Source of the DNA: Microbacterium lushaniae | GTDB lineage: Bacteria > Actinomycetota > Actinomycetes > Actinomycetales > Microbacteriaceae | Assembly: GCF_008727775.1 (NCBI RefSeq) | Contig: NZ_CP044232.1 | Coordinates: forward strand, 620,001-684,000 | DNA: 64,000 bases | Direction of reading: 5' to 3' | Part shown: positions 45,078 through 54,578 of the stretch, piece by piece | How the letters are laid out: each line of letters starts with the position of its first letter | Numbering within the stretch: position 1 is the first letter of the stretch | Program-made: the position numbers and the translations under genes | Notes under the pieces: generated by a model | Databases searched by the model: none | Seen by the model: the letters and a program-made list of their open reading frames with translations, nothing else | Told to the model about the DNA's origin: nothing

Positions 45078-45109
45078 TCTGGGGAATCACAACGTGGATT
45101 GGGGAATCC
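45078..45109 (+). promoter_or_regulatory. Direct repeat TGGGGAATC upstream of the Gfo/Idh gene
   Basis: TGGGGAATC occurs at 45080-45088 and again at 45100-45108, 20 bp apart, filling the 46-bp gap between the giant gene and the sugar operon. The second copy also serves as the probable ribosome site (GGGGA four to five bases before GTG 45110). The first is preceded by TC, as at 39238. Confidence 0.4.
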
Positions 45110-46162
45110 GTGACCGACCGTAAGAACATCGCCGTCATCGGCGCTGGATATTGGGGACCGAACCTGGCGCGGAACTTCCGCAACAGCAACGACTGGAACC
45201 TGGCCGCGATCTGCGACCTCGACATCGATCGCGCTCGCCGGGTGGCGGAAAGCGTCGGCGGCGCGCCGATCATGACGAGCCTCGCCGACGTGCTGAGCGA
45301 CCCGCTCATCGACGCGATCGCGATCGCGACGCCGGCCGGCACGCATCACCGCATCGTGATGGCCGCGCTGGATGCAGGCAAGCACGTCATCGTCGAGAAG
45401 CCGCTGGCCGACAGCCGTGCGGCGGGCAGGGAAATGGTGAGCCGCGCCGCCGAGCGGGGTCTGGTGCTGATGGCCGACCACACCTACTGCTACACGCCGG
45501 CGGTGCTGAAGATCCGCGAGCTCATCTCCGAGGGGTTCCTCGGAGACATCCTGTTCGTCGACAGCGTCCGCATCAACCTCGGTCTCATCCAGCCCGACGT
45601 CGACGTGTTCTGGGACCTGGCGCCGCACGACCTCTCCATCATGGACTTCGTCCTGCCCGGCGGACTCGATGTCACGAGCGTTTCCGCGCACGGCGCCGAC
45701 CCGCTTCAGACCGGCAAGGCATGCGTGGGCTACCTCGCCATGCCGCTGGCCGGCGGCGCCATGGCGCACGTGCACGTCAACTGGCTCAGCCCCACGAAGA
45801 TCCGGCAGATGGTCATCGGCGGCACCAAGCGCACGCTGGTGTGGGACGACCTCAACCCGCAGCAGCGGGTGAGCGTCTACGACCGGGGCGTCGATATCGC
45901 CGAGGTGTCCAAGGCCACCACCACCGATGCGCGCTCCGCGCACATCTCGTACCGCCTGGGTGACACCTGGGCTCCGGCCCTGGCCGAGGGCGAAGCGCTC
46001 GCCGGCGTCGCGACCGAGTTCGCCGCCGCCATCCGCGAAGGCCGACCGGCGCGCACGGACGGGGAAGCCGGCCTGCGGGTGCTGTCGGTACTCGAGGCGG
46101 CGAACGAGAGCCTGAACGGCTTCGGCGCACCGCAGCAGACCACCACGCGCGTTGCCGCGTAG
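45110..46162 (+). CDS. Gfo/Idh/MocA-family NDP-sugar oxidoreductase
   Basis: A 350-residue dehydrogenase. The N-terminal Rossmann domain has IAVIGAGYWGPNLARNF and CDLDIDRARRVAE; the family motif HVIVEKPLA follows at about residue 95. The C-terminal domain contains WDLAPHDLSIMDFVLPGG, typical of WlbA-like enzymes that oxidise C3 of UDP-N-acetylglucosaminuronate. It begins at GTG 45110. With the DegT aminotransferases and the WlbB-like acetyltransferase it could make a 2,3-diamino sugar; substrate is inferred from this context. Confidence 0.88.
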   Translation: MTDRKNIAVIGAGYWGPNLARNFRNSNDWNLAAICDLDIDRARRVAESVGGAPIMTSLADVLSDPLIDAIAIATPAGTHHRIVMAALDAGKHVIVEKPLADSRAAGREMVSRAAERGLVLMADHTYCYTPAVLKIRELISEGFLGDILFVDSVRINLGLIQPDVDVFWDLAPHDLSIMDFVLPGGLDVTSVSAHGADPLQTGKACVGYLAMPLAGGAMAHVHVNWLSPTKIRQMVIGGTKRTLVWDDLNPQQRVSVYDRGVDIAEVSKATTTDARSAHISYRLGDTWAPALAEGEALAGVATEFAAAIREGRPARTDGEAGLRVLSVLEAANESLNGFGAPQQTTTRVAA

Positions 46163-46190
46163 TTCACGACTTCACAGGGGAGAGATTCGA

Positions 46191-47186
46191 ATGGTGAACA
46201 TCCACAATGCCGACGTGCTGGTCACGGGCGGCGCAGGGACGATCGGGTCGACGCTCGTCGACCAGCTGGTCGCGGCCGGGGCGGGACGCGTCCAGGTGCT
46301 CGACAACCTCGTGCGCGGTCGCCGTGCCAACCTCGACGAGGCGCTGGCAACCGGCCGCGTCGAACTCATCGACGGCGACATCCGTGACGCGGGCCTCGTC
46401 GACGAGCTCGTCGCGGGCAAGGACATCGTGTTCCATCAGGCCGCCATCCGCATCACGCAGTGCGCGGAGGAGCCGCGCCTCGCGCTCGAGGTGCTCGTGG
46501 ACGGTACGTTCAACGTTGTCGAATCCGCCGCTCGTCATCGCGTCGGCAAGCTGGTGGCCGCATCCAGCGCGTCCGTCTACGGCATGGCGGAGGAGTTCCC
46601 GACGGGTGAGCGCCACCACCACCACAACAACGACACGCTCTACGGTGCAGCCAAGTCGTTCAACGAGGGACTGATCCGCAGCTTCCGCGCCATGCAGGGG
46701 CTCGACTACGTCGTCCTGCGCTACTTCAACGTGTACGGACCCCGCATGGATGTGCACGGCCTGTACACCGAGGTGCTCGTGCGGTGGATGGAGCGGATCG
46801 CCGACGGCCAGCCGCCGCTCATCTTCGGCGACGGCCAGCAGACGATGGACTTCGTCTGCGTGCCCGACATCGCGCGGGCGAACCTCCTCGCTGCCGAGAG
46901 CGACATCGTCGAGGGCGTCTACAACATCGCCAGCGGTACCGAGACGAGCCTGCTCGGCCTCGCCGAGGCGCTCCTGCGGGCGATGGACTCCGACCTCGAT
47001 GTCGAGCATGGTCCGGAGCGCGCCGTGAACGGCGTGGTCCGCCGCCTCGCCGACACCGAGGCCGCCCGCCGCGATCTGGGCTTCGAGTCGCGGATCGAGC
47101 TGGAAGAGGGCCTTCGGATGCTGGTCGACTGGTGGCGTCCGCTGCGCGACGAGATCGGCCTCGGCCGGACGGTGGTGGCGGCATGA
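46191..47186 (+). CDS. SDR-family NDP-sugar epimerase/dehydratase
   Basis: A 331-residue extended SDR enzyme. The cofactor loop is VLVTGGAGTIGSTL, the catalytic Ser/Thr region AASSASVYG and the active-site YGAAK. RYFNVYGPRM and the late FGDGQQTMDFVCVPDIARAN are typical of UDP-glucose 4-epimerase-like proteins. A His-rich loop (ERHHHHNND) lies just before the YxxxK. AGGGGAGAG precedes ATG 46191. It probably epimerises a UDP-sugar for the second EPS. Confidence 0.9.
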   Translation: MVNIHNADVLVTGGAGTIGSTLVDQLVAAGAGRVQVLDNLVRGRRANLDEALATGRVELIDGDIRDAGLVDELVAGKDIVFHQAAIRITQCAEEPRLALEVLVDGTFNVVESAARHRVGKLVAASSASVYGMAEEFPTGERHHHHNNDTLYGAAKSFNEGLIRSFRAMQGLDYVVLRYFNVYGPRMDVHGLYTEVLVRWMERIADGQPPLIFGDGQQTMDFVCVPDIARANLLAAESDIVEGVYNIASGTETSLLGLAEALLRAMDSDLDVEHGPERAVNGVVRRLADTEAARRDLGFESRIELEEGLRMLVDWWRPLRDEIGLGRTVVAA

Positions 47187-48331
47187 GCGTCCTTCAGCAG
47201 TCGCGCATCAACGTGATGACCCCGTGGCTGGGCGCCGACGAAGTCGCCGCGGTGACCGCGGTGATCGAGTCCGGATGGGTCGCACAGGGCCCCAAGGTCG
47301 CCGAGTTCGAGTCGGCCTTCGCGCAGGCCATGCAGACAACGGAGGCCGTGGCGGTGTCGAACTGCACCACGGCCCTGCACCTCGCCCTCGTCGTGGCCGG
47401 CATCGGACCGGGAGACGACGTGGTCGTCCCCTCCTTCTCCTTCATCGCCACATCGAACGCACCCACCTATGTGGGTGCGCGTCCCGTGTTCGCCGACGTC
47501 GATGCGCAGACGGGCAACGTCACGGCCGAAACGGTGAGCGCGGCGCTGACGCCCGAGACGCGGGCCGTCATCGTGGTCGACCAGGGCGGAATCCCCGTCG
47601 ACCTCGACGCGGTGCGCGCAGTGTGCGAGCCCCTCGGCATCGTGGTGATCGAGGATGCGGCGTGCGGAGCCGGCTCCACCTACAAGGGGCGCCCGGTGGG
47701 AGCCGGCGCGGAACTGGCCGCGTGGTCCTTCCACCCGCGCAAGATCCTCACCACCGGCGAGGGCGGCATGCTCACCACGAGCAATCCGAAGTGGGCGGCA
47801 CGGGCCCGTGCGCTCCGCGAGCACGCGATGAGCATCTCCGCCGCCGATCGGCACGCCAGCCTGGTGTCGCCGCCGGAAGAGTACGCCGAGATCGGGTACA
47901 ACTTCCGCATGACCGACCTGCAGGCCGCCGTCGGCATCGTGCAGCTGTCGAAGCTGCCCGAGGTCGTCGGACGCCGCCGGGTCAACGCCGCGCGCTACCG
48001 GCGCGAGATCGAAGACATCCGTGGCCTGCGTCTCGTGGACGACCCGGAATGGGGAACCAGCAACTTCCAGTCCCTGTGGGTCGAGGTGGACGCGTCCTAT
48101 CCGCTCGACCGCGAGCAGCTTCTCGTCGCGCTCGCCGACGCCGGCATCTCGGCGCGGCGAGGCATCATGGCCGCGCACCGGCATGCGCCGTACCGGCACC
48201 TTGCGTCGGAGGGGACGCTCCCCGTCACCGAGCGGCTCACCGACCGGACGCTCATCCTTCCGCTGTTCCACACGCTCACCACCGCCGATCAGGACCGCGT
48301 GATCGCGGTGCTGCGCAATCCCGGAGGGTGA
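47183..48331 (+). CDS. DegT/DnrJ/EryC1-family sugar aminotransferase (first of two)
   Basis: A 382-residue PLP enzyme. It has the family N-terminus with VIESGWVAQGPKVAEFESAF, the PLP region VIEDAACGAGSTYKG and the probable Schiff-base Lys in WSFHPRKILTTGEGGML. FNFRMTD-like NFRMTDLQAAVG follows. ATGA overlap with the epimerase gene. Such enzymes convert keto-sugars to amino-sugars, and a second, distinct copy lies at 48960. Two copies imply two amino positions or two sugars. Confidence 0.92.
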   Translation: MSVLQQSRINVMTPWLGADEVAAVTAVIESGWVAQGPKVAEFESAFAQAMQTTEAVAVSNCTTALHLALVVAGIGPGDDVVVPSFSFIATSNAPTYVGARPVFADVDAQTGNVTAETVSAALTPETRAVIVVDQGGIPVDLDAVRAVCEPLGIVVIEDAACGAGSTYKGRPVGAGAELAAWSFHPRKILTTGEGGMLTTSNPKWAARARALREHAMSISAADRHASLVSPPEEYAEIGYNFRMTDLQAAVGIVQLSKLPEVVGRRRVNAARYRREIEDIRGLRLVDDPEWGTSNFQSLWVEVDASYPLDREQLLVALADAGISARRGIMAAHRHAPYRHLASEGTLPVTERLTDRTLILPLFHTLTTADQDRVIAVLRNPGG

Positions 48332-48333
48332 CC

Positions 48334-48963
48334 GTGGCGGGAGAGGGAGTGCTGCTCGTGGGGGCGAGCGGCCTCGCACGCGAGGTACTGGCGGCGGGGA
48401 TGACCGGCGTGGCCGGCATCCTGGATGACGATGTGTCGCTGCACGGCACCGAGATCGCCGGCGTGCCCGTGGTCGGCCCGGTCGCGGACGCCGCGGCCGG
48501 GAACGAGCAGCTCCTCGTGTGCATCGGACCCAGCGGCACCCGCCGTGAGGTGGTGCGCCGGCTCGGCCGGTTGGGTGTCGCGGCCGAGCGCTACGCGACG
48601 TATGTCGCGCGGTCGGCGCGGATGGGGACCACGAGCGACGTCGGGTCGGGCAGCATCCTGCTCGACGGTGTCGTGGTGACGGCAGACGCGCGGCTGGGCC
48701 GCCATGTGGTGGTCATGCCGAATTGCGTCATCACCCACGATGCCGTCTTGGAAGACTTCACCACACTGACCTCCGGGGTCGCGTTGGCGGGCGGTGTGCG
48801 GATCGGGGAAGCCGCGTACATCGGAATGAATGCGGCGGTGCGGCAGGGGTTGTCGATCGGTGCCGCCGCGACGGTGGGGATGGGAGCAGCAGTGCTCTCC
48901 GATGTCCCCGCCGGTGAAATCTGGGCCGGTGTCCCGGCCCGACGACTGGGGGTAACGAAATGA
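48334..48963 (+). CDS. PglD/NeuD-family sugar acyltransferase
   Basis: A 209-residue enzyme with an N-terminal Rossmann-like domain (GVLLVGASGLAREVLAAG) and a C-terminal left-handed beta-helix (VVVMPNCVITHDAVLEDF; GVRIGEAAYIGMNAAVRQGL). The end AGEIWAGVPARRLG is typical. GTG 48334 is preferred to GTG 48328 because GGAGGG at 48323-48328 has correct spacing only to it. It would acetylate the amino-sugar made by the flanking aminotransferases. Confidence 0.88.
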   Translation: MAGEGVLLVGASGLAREVLAAGMTGVAGILDDDVSLHGTEIAGVPVVGPVADAAAGNEQLLVCIGPSGTRREVVRRLGRLGVAAERYATYVARSARMGTTSDVGSGSILLDGVVVTADARLGRHVVVMPNCVITHDAVLEDFTTLTSGVALAGGVRIGEAAYIGMNAAVRQGLSIGAAATVGMGAAVLSDVPAGEIWAGVPARRLGVTK

Positions 48964-50090
48964 CCGAGAACGTGCCATTCCTGGATCTGTCCGCGCAGCA
49001 GGCGGAGATCATCGACGAGGTGCTGCCGAAGTGGCGCGAGCAGTTCCGCTCCGCCGCATTCATGGGCGGCCCCGAGATCGCCGGCTTCGAGCAGGAGTAC
49101 GCCGCCTACCTCGGCGTGAACTGCGTGGTCGGGGTCTCCAACGGCACCGACGCCCTCGAACTGGCGTACCGCGCCGTCGGCGTCGGCCCCGGTGACGAGG
49201 TCATCATGCCGGCCAACACGTTCATCGCCACCGCTGAGGCCGCCTCACGTATCGGCGCCGTCCCGGTGTTCGTCGACGTCGAGGACGAGTACCTCCTCAT
49301 CGACCCCGATGCCGTCGCGGCGGCCGTCACCGAGCGCACACGCGCCATCGTGCCGGTGCACCTGTTCGGTCAGACCGCCCCGGTCGAGCTGCTCGCTCCG
49401 ATCGCCGAGCGCTACGGCATCCCGATCATCGAAGACGCCGCGCAGTCGCAGGGTGCCGCTTCGGCCGCGGGCCGTGCCGGTTCGCTCGGCCGGGTCGCGG
49501 CAACGAGTTTCTATCCGGGCAAGAACCTGGGCGCGGCCGGCGACGGCGGTGCCGTCATGACGGACGACCCCGAACTCGCGCGGACCGTCCGGGACATGGC
49601 GGCCCACGGCAGCGCCACGAAGTACGTGCACCACCGGGTGGGGTTCAACGCCCGTCTCGACGCGGTGCAGGCCACCGTGCTGCGGGCGAAGCTCCGCCGC
49701 CTGGATGCGTGGAACTCCTCGCGCCAGGAGGCAGCGGCCTGGTACGGGCAGATCCTCAGCGGGATCGAGGGCGTCCGGCTCCCGTCGGTGCGACCGGGGA
49801 ACTCCGACGTGTGGCACCTCTACGTCATCCGGGTGGAGGAGCGCGACCGCGTGCTCGCAGAGCTGACCGCCGACGGCATCGGCGCCGGCATCCACTATCC
49901 GACGCCCGTGCACCTCACCGAGGCGTACGCCCACCTGGGGTACCAGCGCGGACAGTTCCCCGTGGCCGAGGCCGCGGCGGACCGCATCCTCTCGCTGCCG
50001 ATGTTCCCGCACCTGCTCGAGGAGCAGCAGGAGCGGGTCGCCGCGGCGTTGTCCACAGCGATGAGTCGCGCCCTCGTTCCGGTGGCCTGA
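48960..50090 (+). CDS. DegT/DnrJ/EryC1-family sugar aminotransferase (second of two)
   Basis: A 376-residue PLP enzyme. Key stretches are FLDLSAQQAEIIDEVLP, GVSNGTDALELAYRAVGVGP, IIEDAAQSQGAAS and the likely PLP Lys in ATSFYPGKNLGAAGDGGA. VGFNARLDAVQATVL follows. This copy is closer to WlbC/QdtB-type enzymes that aminate C3 of a keto-sugar than the first copy. It overlaps the acyltransferase gene by ATGA. Confidence 0.93.
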   Translation: MTENVPFLDLSAQQAEIIDEVLPKWREQFRSAAFMGGPEIAGFEQEYAAYLGVNCVVGVSNGTDALELAYRAVGVGPGDEVIMPANTFIATAEAASRIGAVPVFVDVEDEYLLIDPDAVAAAVTERTRAIVPVHLFGQTAPVELLAPIAERYGIPIIEDAAQSQGAASAAGRAGSLGRVAATSFYPGKNLGAAGDGGAVMTDDPELARTVRDMAAHGSATKYVHHRVGFNARLDAVQATVLRAKLRRLDAWNSSRQEAAAWYGQILSGIEGVRLPSVRPGNSDVWHLYVIRVEERDRVLAELTADGIGAGIHYPTPVHLTEAYAHLGYQRGQFPVAEAAADRILSLPMFPHLLEEQQERVAAALSTAMSRALVPVA

Positions 50091-51557
50091 GTGAGCACCG
50101 CGACGCGGCGGCCTTCGATCGTCACACCGCCCGGTGCGCGGCGCGCCCTCGTGTGGAGCTTCGCGAACACGGCCTTCGGAAAGTTCGGCACCCTCCTCAT
50201 CTCGATCCTGATCGCGCGCGTGCTCGGTCCGGAGGAGTTCGGGACGTACGCCGTCGCGCTCGTCGCGCTCATGGCGGTCCTGAGCGTCAACGAGCTCGGC
50301 GTCAGCCTGGCCATCGTGCGCTGGGAAGAGGATCCTCGGACGATCGCCCCCACGGTCACGACCATCTCGGTCGCCGCGAGCCTCATCTTCTTCGGGGTCG
50401 CCTACGCCGCGACGCCGGCTTTCACCGCCGCCATGGGCGACCCGCAGGCCACCGACGTCGTACGGCTCATGCTCGTGTGCGTGCCCCTGAACGGACTGGT
50501 CGCCACGGCAGCGGCGCTGCTCCAGCGCGAGTACCAGCAGGGGCGCCGCACCGCCGCCGACCAGGTGAACATCTGGCTCGGCGCGGGAATCTCGGTCGCG
50601 CTCGCGCTGACCGGGTTCGGGGCGATGAGCCTCGCCATCGGACGCGTCGTGGCCACGGTGGTGTTCTCCATCATGCTGCTGGTGTTCTCACCGCTCCCGC
50701 TGCGCTTCGGCTGGGATCGCACCTACGCCGGCGCACTGCTCCGATTCGGTCTGCCGCTGGCCGGCGCGAGCATCGTCGTCTTCGCGGTGGGCTACTCCGA
50801 CCAGCTGGTCGTGGGTGCGGTTCTCGGGGCTCAGGCGCTCGGGTTCTATCTCCTCGCGTTCAACCTGGCGTCGTGGCCGGTGAGCATGCTGTCGCAGCCC
50901 GTGCGCGCCGTCGCGCCGGCCGCGTTCGCGCGCATCCAGAACGATCCGGAGCGGATGGACGCGGGTTTCCGTGCCGCCTTCCGGCTCCTGCTCGTGGTCG
51001 CCCTCCCGGTGTGCGCGTTCGTGGCGGGCGCCGCGTTGCCGATCGTGACCTTCGTCTACGGGGAGGTGTGGGCGCCGGCGGCCCTCGCGCTGCAGTGGCT
51101 CGCCCTGCACGCGGTGCTGCGGATCGCGTTCGAGCTCGCGTACGACTTCCTCGCGGTGCGGCGCCGCTCGAGCACCCTGATGGTCATCCAGATCATCTGG
51201 GTGCTCGCGCTCATTCCGGCGCTCCTGGTCGGCGCCAACCTGGGTGGGATGCAGGGAGTCGCCATTGCGCAGCTCGCCGTCGCAGCCGTCGTGCTCGTCG
51301 GATGCTACGCCTGGGCGCTGTCGCGCGCGGGCGTCCACGTCGGGGCACTGGTCCGCACGTCGATCGTTCCGGTCCTCGGCGGTGTCGTGGCCGGTGTCGG
51401 TGCGCTTCTGGCCGCACACCTGATCGAGCTCGACCTCCTGGCCGCACTGGCCGCAGGGACGTTCGCGCTCGCGGTGATCGCGGGCACCCTCGCGTTGTCC
51501 CGTGAGAGCATGCGCGTCCTCCGACCCGACGTGGTCGCGGCGGAGGAGGCGTCATGA
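50091..51557 (+). CDS. Wzx-type oligosaccharide flippase
   Basis: A 488-residue membrane protein with about 14 hydrophobic segments. The N-terminus FANTAFGKFGTLLISILIAR and LGPEEFGTYAVALVALMAVL match polysaccharide flippases of the MOP superfamily. It would turn lipid-linked repeat units to the outer face. The GTG directly follows the preceding stop. The locus also encodes a Wzy-type protein, giving a Wzx/Wzy route. Confidence 0.92.
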   Translation: MSTATRRPSIVTPPGARRALVWSFANTAFGKFGTLLISILIARVLGPEEFGTYAVALVALMAVLSVNELGVSLAIVRWEEDPRTIAPTVTTISVAASLIFFGVAYAATPAFTAAMGDPQATDVVRLMLVCVPLNGLVATAAALLQREYQQGRRTAADQVNIWLGAGISVALALTGFGAMSLAIGRVVATVVFSIMLLVFSPLPLRFGWDRTYAGALLRFGLPLAGASIVVFAVGYSDQLVVGAVLGAQALGFYLLAFNLASWPVSMLSQPVRAVAPAAFARIQNDPERMDAGFRAAFRLLLVVALPVCAFVAGAALPIVTFVYGEVWAPAALALQWLALHAVLRIAFELAYDFLAVRRRSSTLMVIQIIWVLALIPALLVGANLGGMQGVAIAQLAVAAVVLVGCYAWALSRAGVHVGALVRTSIVPVLGGVVAGVGALLAAHLIELDLLAALAAGTFALAVIAGTLALSRESMRVLRPDVVAAEEAS

Positions 51558-52789
51558 GGATCGTCGTCTACCCCCACGAGCTGGGGATGGGTGGCAGCCA
51601 GCTGAACGCCGTCGAACTCGCCGGCGCGGTACGCGATCTCGGTCACGACGTCCTGGTCTTCGGCCGGCGAGGGGCGCTCGTTGAGCGCGTGGAGGAACTG
51701 GGTCTCGAGTTCGTCGAGGCGCCGCCGCCCGGCAAGCGTCCCTCTCCGTCCACGGCACGCGCCCTGCGGGCGCTCGTCCAGGAGCGCGCCGTCGACCTGG
51801 TGCACGGGTACGAGTGGCCGCCCACCCTCGACGCGGTGCTCGCGTTCCCGGGTGGCCGCCATACCGCCATCGTGTCGACCGTCATGTCGATGTCGGTGCC
51901 ACCCTTCATCCCGCGGTCGATCGACCTGGTGGTCGGCACCGAGCAGATCGCCGACGCCGAGCGCCGGAGCGGTCGCGCTCGAGTGTCCGTCATCGAGCCT
52001 CCTGTCGACCTCGCCCACAATCACCCGACCTCCGGCGACGCTTCCGCGTTCCGGGCGGCGCATCAGCTCGACCTGCACGCGCTCACGGTGGTCTCGGTCG
52101 CGCGGTTCGCGCGGGAGCTGAAGCTCGAAGGCACCCTCACCGCCATCGAGGTGATCGGCCGGCTGGCGCGCAGCACGCCCGTGCAGCTCGTACTCGTCGG
52201 TGACGGTCCGGCCCGCGACGACGTCGCACGCGCCGCCGCGGCGGCGAACGCCGTCGCAGGCCGGCGTGCCGTCGTCCTCACGGGGCAGCTCGACGACCCG
52301 CGCCCGGCCTACGCCGCCGCCGACATCGCCCTCGGCATGGGCGGGTCGGCGTTGCGTGCCCTCGCGTTCGGGGCGCCGCTCATCGTGCAGGGCGAGCAGG
52401 GGTTCTGGCGCACGTGCGAACCCTCGTCGCTCGACCAGTTCCTCTGGACCGGATGGTACGGGGTGGGGGAGGGGACGCACGTCGGCGCCGCTGCCTTCGA
52501 CGCCGCACTGTCTCCGCTCCTCACCGATGCGGCGCGTCGAGCAGAACTGGGCGCGTTCGGGCTCACCGTGGTCCGCGAGCGGTTCTCCTTGACGCGAGCG
52601 GCCGAGGTGCAGGCAGGCATCTATGCCGAGGCCGCCTCGTCGCCCGCGTCGTACGCGCGTGCGTCCGAGGCCGCGGCCTATGCGCGCTACGCCCGCTATT
52701 ACGGGGCGAAGCGGGTGCGCCGTGCGCTGGGCCGCGAGTCGATGGACGATTTCAACGCCAAACCCGTCGCCGGGCGGGGAACCCGATGA
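51554..52789 (+). CDS. Family 4 glycosyltransferase
   Basis: A 411-residue GT-B protein. It begins RIVVYPHELGMGGSQLNAVE, has HGYEWPPTLDAVLAF in the acceptor domain and SVARFARELKLEGTLTAIEV in the donor domain. The donor loop is unusual: GMGGSALRALAFGAPLIVQG, without the usual EGFG, so the donor may differ from those of Region 1 enzymes. About 55 residues extend the C-terminus past the fold. ATGA overlap with the flippase gene. Confidence 0.82.
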   Translation: MRIVVYPHELGMGGSQLNAVELAGAVRDLGHDVLVFGRRGALVERVEELGLEFVEAPPPGKRPSPSTARALRALVQERAVDLVHGYEWPPTLDAVLAFPGGRHTAIVSTVMSMSVPPFIPRSIDLVVGTEQIADAERRSGRARVSVIEPPVDLAHNHPTSGDASAFRAAHQLDLHALTVVSVARFARELKLEGTLTAIEVIGRLARSTPVQLVLVGDGPARDDVARAAAAANAVAGRRAVVLTGQLDDPRPAYAAADIALGMGGSALRALAFGAPLIVQGEQGFWRTCEPSSLDQFLWTGWYGVGEGTHVGAAAFDAALSPLLTDAARRAELGAFGLTVVRERFSLTRAAEVQAGIYAEAASSPASYARASEAAAYARYARYYGAKRVRRALGRESMDDFNAKPVAGRGTR

Positions 52790-53895
52790 TGCGACGCACC
52801 CCGCTCGTCTGGTCGGCGGGCGTCGCGTGGAACGAGACGGCCGGAACCGACCGACGCATCGTCGAGGAGATCGCGCGCCTTCGTGCCGTGTGGTGGATCG
52901 ACCCGCCGCAGCCGCTCGGGCGGCCCGCCGCGCCCGCGGACGGCGTCGAGACCGAGGTGCCCGGCGTCCTCCGACTGGGAGTCACGGCGCCTCCGGCGCT
53001 CACGCGGTGGCCGATGAGGCTCGCCACCGACGCGCTGCGGGGCATGGCGCTGGCTCGCGCCGTGCGCCGCAGCGGGGCGTCGGCCGTCGTGGTGGCCAAC
53101 CCGCTGGCGCGCTTCCGCGGCGCCGGCGGCGTCGCGCGCGTGCTCTACGTGACCGACGACTGGGTCGCCGGTGCTCCGCTGATGCAGCTGCCCCGCGGCG
53201 CCATCATGCGCGGCTTGCGCCGCAATCGCCGGGAGGCCGACATCGTCGCCGTCGTCAGCCCCGCGCTCGCGCTCGCCGCCGCTGACGTGGTGCTGCCGAA
53301 CGGCACGGCGGCGATGGATGCGACGGTGCAGGGTACGCGGCAGCCGATCGCCGGGATCGTGGGTCAGCTCAACGAACGTCTCGACCTCGACCTGCTGGAA
53401 GCGCTGCCGGGGGCCGGGATCCGCGTGCGCGTGGTCGGGCCGCGGGCCGACCACGACCCCTCCTTCGGCGAGCGACTCGACGGGTTCCTGGCGCATCCGC
53501 TCGTCGACTGGCGCGGCCGGGTTCCGGCGGCGGCGGTGGCGGGCCACCTCGCCGAGATCTCGGTGGGACTCACGCCGTACGCCGACACCGACTTCAACCG
53601 CGCGAGCTCGCCGCTGAAGACGTTCGAGTATCTCGCCGCCGGAGTGCCCGTGGTCTCCAGCGACCTGCCCGCCTCCCGCTGGCTCGACACCCCTCATGTC
53701 GCGGTGACCCAGACGCCCGACGAGTTCCTCGGCGCGGTTCGGGGATTCGTCGGGCGTGGGGCGGACGAGGCCGGCGACGCGGCCCGGCGCGCGTTCGTCG
53801 CATCGCACACGTGGCAGCGCCGGGCCGAGGATTTCCTCGATCTCGTGGATCGCGCGGAGGCACGCGCTACTGTTCGGGTAGGGGGTGCACGATGA
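52786..53895 (+). CDS. GT-B glycosyltransferase
   Basis: A 369-residue protein of glycosyltransferase type. VLYVTDDWVAG lies in the N-domain. The C-domain has GLTPYADTDFNRASSPLKTF and EYLAAGVPVVSSDLPASRW, resembling the donor site of teichuronic-acid and EPS glycosyltransferases. ATG 52786 overlaps the preceding stop, with GGGGA five bases before; ATG 52789 is an alternative. Donor and acceptor are unknown. Confidence 0.82.
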   Translation: MMRRTPLVWSAGVAWNETAGTDRRIVEEIARLRAVWWIDPPQPLGRPAAPADGVETEVPGVLRLGVTAPPALTRWPMRLATDALRGMALARAVRRSGASAVVVANPLARFRGAGGVARVLYVTDDWVAGAPLMQLPRGAIMRGLRRNRREADIVAVVSPALALAAADVVLPNGTAAMDATVQGTRQPIAGIVGQLNERLDLDLLEALPGAGIRVRVVGPRADHDPSFGERLDGFLAHPLVDWRGRVPAAAVAGHLAEISVGLTPYADTDFNRASSPLKTFEYLAAGVPVVSSDLPASRWLDTPHVAVTQTPDEFLGAVRGFVGRGADEAGDAARRAFVASHTWQRRAEDFLDLVDRAEARATVRVGGAR

Positions 53896-54578
53896 CGTTC
53901 CGGGACCTCATCGCCGCGCTGGCCCGACGATGGTACGTGCTCGTCGCGACAGCGGCGGCCGCAGCGCTCCTGACGGTCCTGTTCATCCAGGACGGCGGGG
54001 TGTACTCCACCAAGACGGTGGTGACCTTCACCCTGCCCGCAGCGAGCACCCTCGAGGCCGACAACGGGTCCAAGGACGCCAGCGTCATCGCTTTCGCCGG
54101 TGCCGTGGCGACCGAGATCAACCGAGGGCGCCCGACGCCGCGGTACTCCAGTGGCGACGCGCCGTTCTACGGCGCCGGCGTCCGTGAGGGCGTGCTCGTC
54201 AGTCTCCGCGACGACGGCAGCCAATGGGCGCCGAACTATGGGTCCGCGATCATCGACATCCAGATCGTCGGCCGCACCGAGGCCTGGGTCTTCGAGCAGC
54301 AGAGTCGCGTCCTGACGCAGATCGGCCAGGTCGTCGACGCGCAGCTGGGCGCGGCGACGGCTGCGGCAGACGAGCGCATCGCCGCCCACGTCGAACCTCT
54401 CACCATGCGCATCGATTTCATTGCTCCGTCGCGGACCGCCCAGCTGGCGGCCTTCGCGACGATGTCCGTCGCGGCACTCCTGGCCGGAGGGTGGGGGGCC
54501 GTCACCTTCGACCTGCTCGCCCGGCGCAGAACGCACCGGCACGCCGCACTCATCTTGTCCAAAGGGGTAACCGCATGA
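53892..54578 (+). CDS. Wzz-like chain-length protein, kinase-less (first of pair)
   Basis: A 228-residue membrane protein with two helices (about 15-32 and 190-210) and an extracytoplasmic loop. The N-terminus TFRDLIAALARRWYVLVA resembles Wzz proteins, but no Walker motifs follow. It overlaps both neighbours by ATGA. It probably helps set polymer length with the next protein. The tyrosine kinase of Region 1 could act on either. Confidence 0.75.
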   Translation: MTFRDLIAALARRWYVLVATAAAAALLTVLFIQDGGVYSTKTVVTFTLPAASTLEADNGSKDASVIAFAGAVATEINRGRPTPRYSSGDAPFYGAGVREGVLVSLRDDGSQWAPNYGSAIIDIQIVGRTEAWVFEQQSRVLTQIGQVVDAQLGAATAAADERIAAHVEPLTMRIDFIAPSRTAQLAAFATMSVAALLAGGWGAVTFDLLARRRTHRHAALILSKGVTA

